Of a DNA stretch of 64,000 nt, positions 63,485-64,000 are shown in pieces (position 1 is the first letter of the stretch; each line of letters starts with the position of its first letter). Location of the stretch: assembly GCA_016169945.1 (NCBI GenBank), contig JADLSH010000367.1, positions 7,551,501-7,615,500 of the forward strand, read 5' to 3'. The notes below the pieces were generated by a model that was not told the DNA's origin, ran no database searches, and saw only the letters and a program-made list of their open reading frames with translations. This DNA is from Trachythela sp. YZ-2020. Its lineage: Eukaryota > Cnidaria > Anthozoa > Malacalcyonacea > Clavulariidae. The position numbers and the translations under genes are program-made.

Positions 63485-64000
63485 AGCTGGTATTTTGATA
63501 CAATGTGATGAAGCGGCTTACATGCTCTTTGTCGAGAGTATTGGAGTTAAAATCTCCTAATATAATAATTTCCTTAAATTCAGTATCAGCTTTAATAAGT
63601 AATGGTTAAAATTTTTCACGCCATTCGGTGGTAGTGTCAGGTTGGTATATAAAGCCAACAAGAAAAGAACGAGCTAGTGGAAAATGAAATTCCAACCAGA
63701 TATATTTTATCTCATAAGAACCAAGGGAAACGATCTCAATATCGCCTCTATACCTTACATTCAAGATGATGGGGAACAAAGACCACAAGGCCATTGAATT
63801 TGACTTGTCTTTTCTAACACATATAAAATCTTCTATAAATAATTCTGAATCGAACCATAAAGATGTCAAATGAGTTTCAGAGAAACAATAAACAATATTA
63901 TTTTCTGTTTCTTTTGGTAAGAGAATTATTAATCAAAATTTGTAGTTCATCCAGTTTATTTGTTATGGCTTGAATGTTTAAGTAGAAAAAAGTAATACAG
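63485..64000 (-). mobile_element. LINE fragment: endonuclease domain, runs off the window
   Basis: From right: LNIQAITNKLDELQILIN (~63980-63920), a shift, ETHLTSLWFDSELFIEDF, ICVRKDKSNSM, IEIVSLGSYEIKYIWLEF, SFLVGFIYQPDTTTEW, a stop, then FKEIIILGDFNSNTLDKE (~63560). This is the APE endonuclease order (N...E...Y-x-P...GDFN). The rest of the LINE is replaced on the left by the 3' tail of the neighbouring LINE. Confidence 0.85.

Overview
The window looks like repeat-rich, AT-rich nuclear DNA of a metazoan, most likely a cnidarian (anthozoan). Three things point there: spliceosomal exons with GT/AG borders spread over tens of kilobases, a dense mix of CR1-like LINEs, a Penelope-like element, a BEL/Pao LTR element and many hairpin or TIR elements, and a transposase-like family that I recall from anthozoan gene models (unverified). 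No bacterial operon, rRNA, CRISPR array or convincing tRNA gene was seen.

Host signal. The only well-supported host gene is on the minus strand and runs right to left through almost the whole window. Candidate exons are A 57050-57170, B 49547-49648, C 25452-25596, a 22-nt micro-exon 12091-12112, D 6987-7102, E 4327-4475, E2 3262-3399 and F 2918-3113. Phases agree from D through F. They encode a Cys/Thr-rich stretch, two Cys-rich EGF-like segments and the start of a von Willebrand factor D domain, with GDPH on E2 and EYDYFGIGEYW on F. The product is probably a secreted or membrane adhesion/matrix protein whose ends lie outside the window. A, B and C also agree in phase with each other, but at least one exon between C and the micro-exon is missing. 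A lone minus-strand exon of a ZNFX1/UPF1-type helicase (11147-11503) is broken by the Penelope-like element.

Mobile DNA, left to right: a 50-bp minisatellite (1.2-1.67 kb); a LINE 3' end (2.26 kb); a MITE (3.49 kb) with a second diverged copy (9.42 kb); a foldback (4.7 kb); a 0.6-kb satellite of 7-bp units (6.33 kb); a Penelope-like element (9.8-11.15 kb); a 9.26-kb DNA transposon with ~0.7-0.8-kb terminal inverted repeats (12.87-22.13 kb), whose transposase gene is split by a 4.1-kb LINE; a BEL/Pao element with 194-bp LTRs (25.84-31.49 kb); a palindrome-rich GC block (32.5 kb); LINE fragments at 34.4, 37.4-39.4 (itself split by a TTAA-flanked element), 40.3, 44.0, 53.4, 55.7, 59.25, 61.1 and 63.5 kb; a tyrosine-recombinase-like remnant (45.2 kb); a TIR element filled with ~210-bp tandem repeats (50.06-51.25 kb); and a 1.57-kb giant foldback (51.83-53.40 kb). 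A ~1-kb segment is present twice (24.1-25.45 and 36.4-37.36 kb).

The genes do not form a pathway. The picture is one large, intron-rich host gene whose introns have absorbed nested layers of transposons, nearly all now broken. Exact exon borders, family names and identities are read by eye and would need transcript data and database searches.
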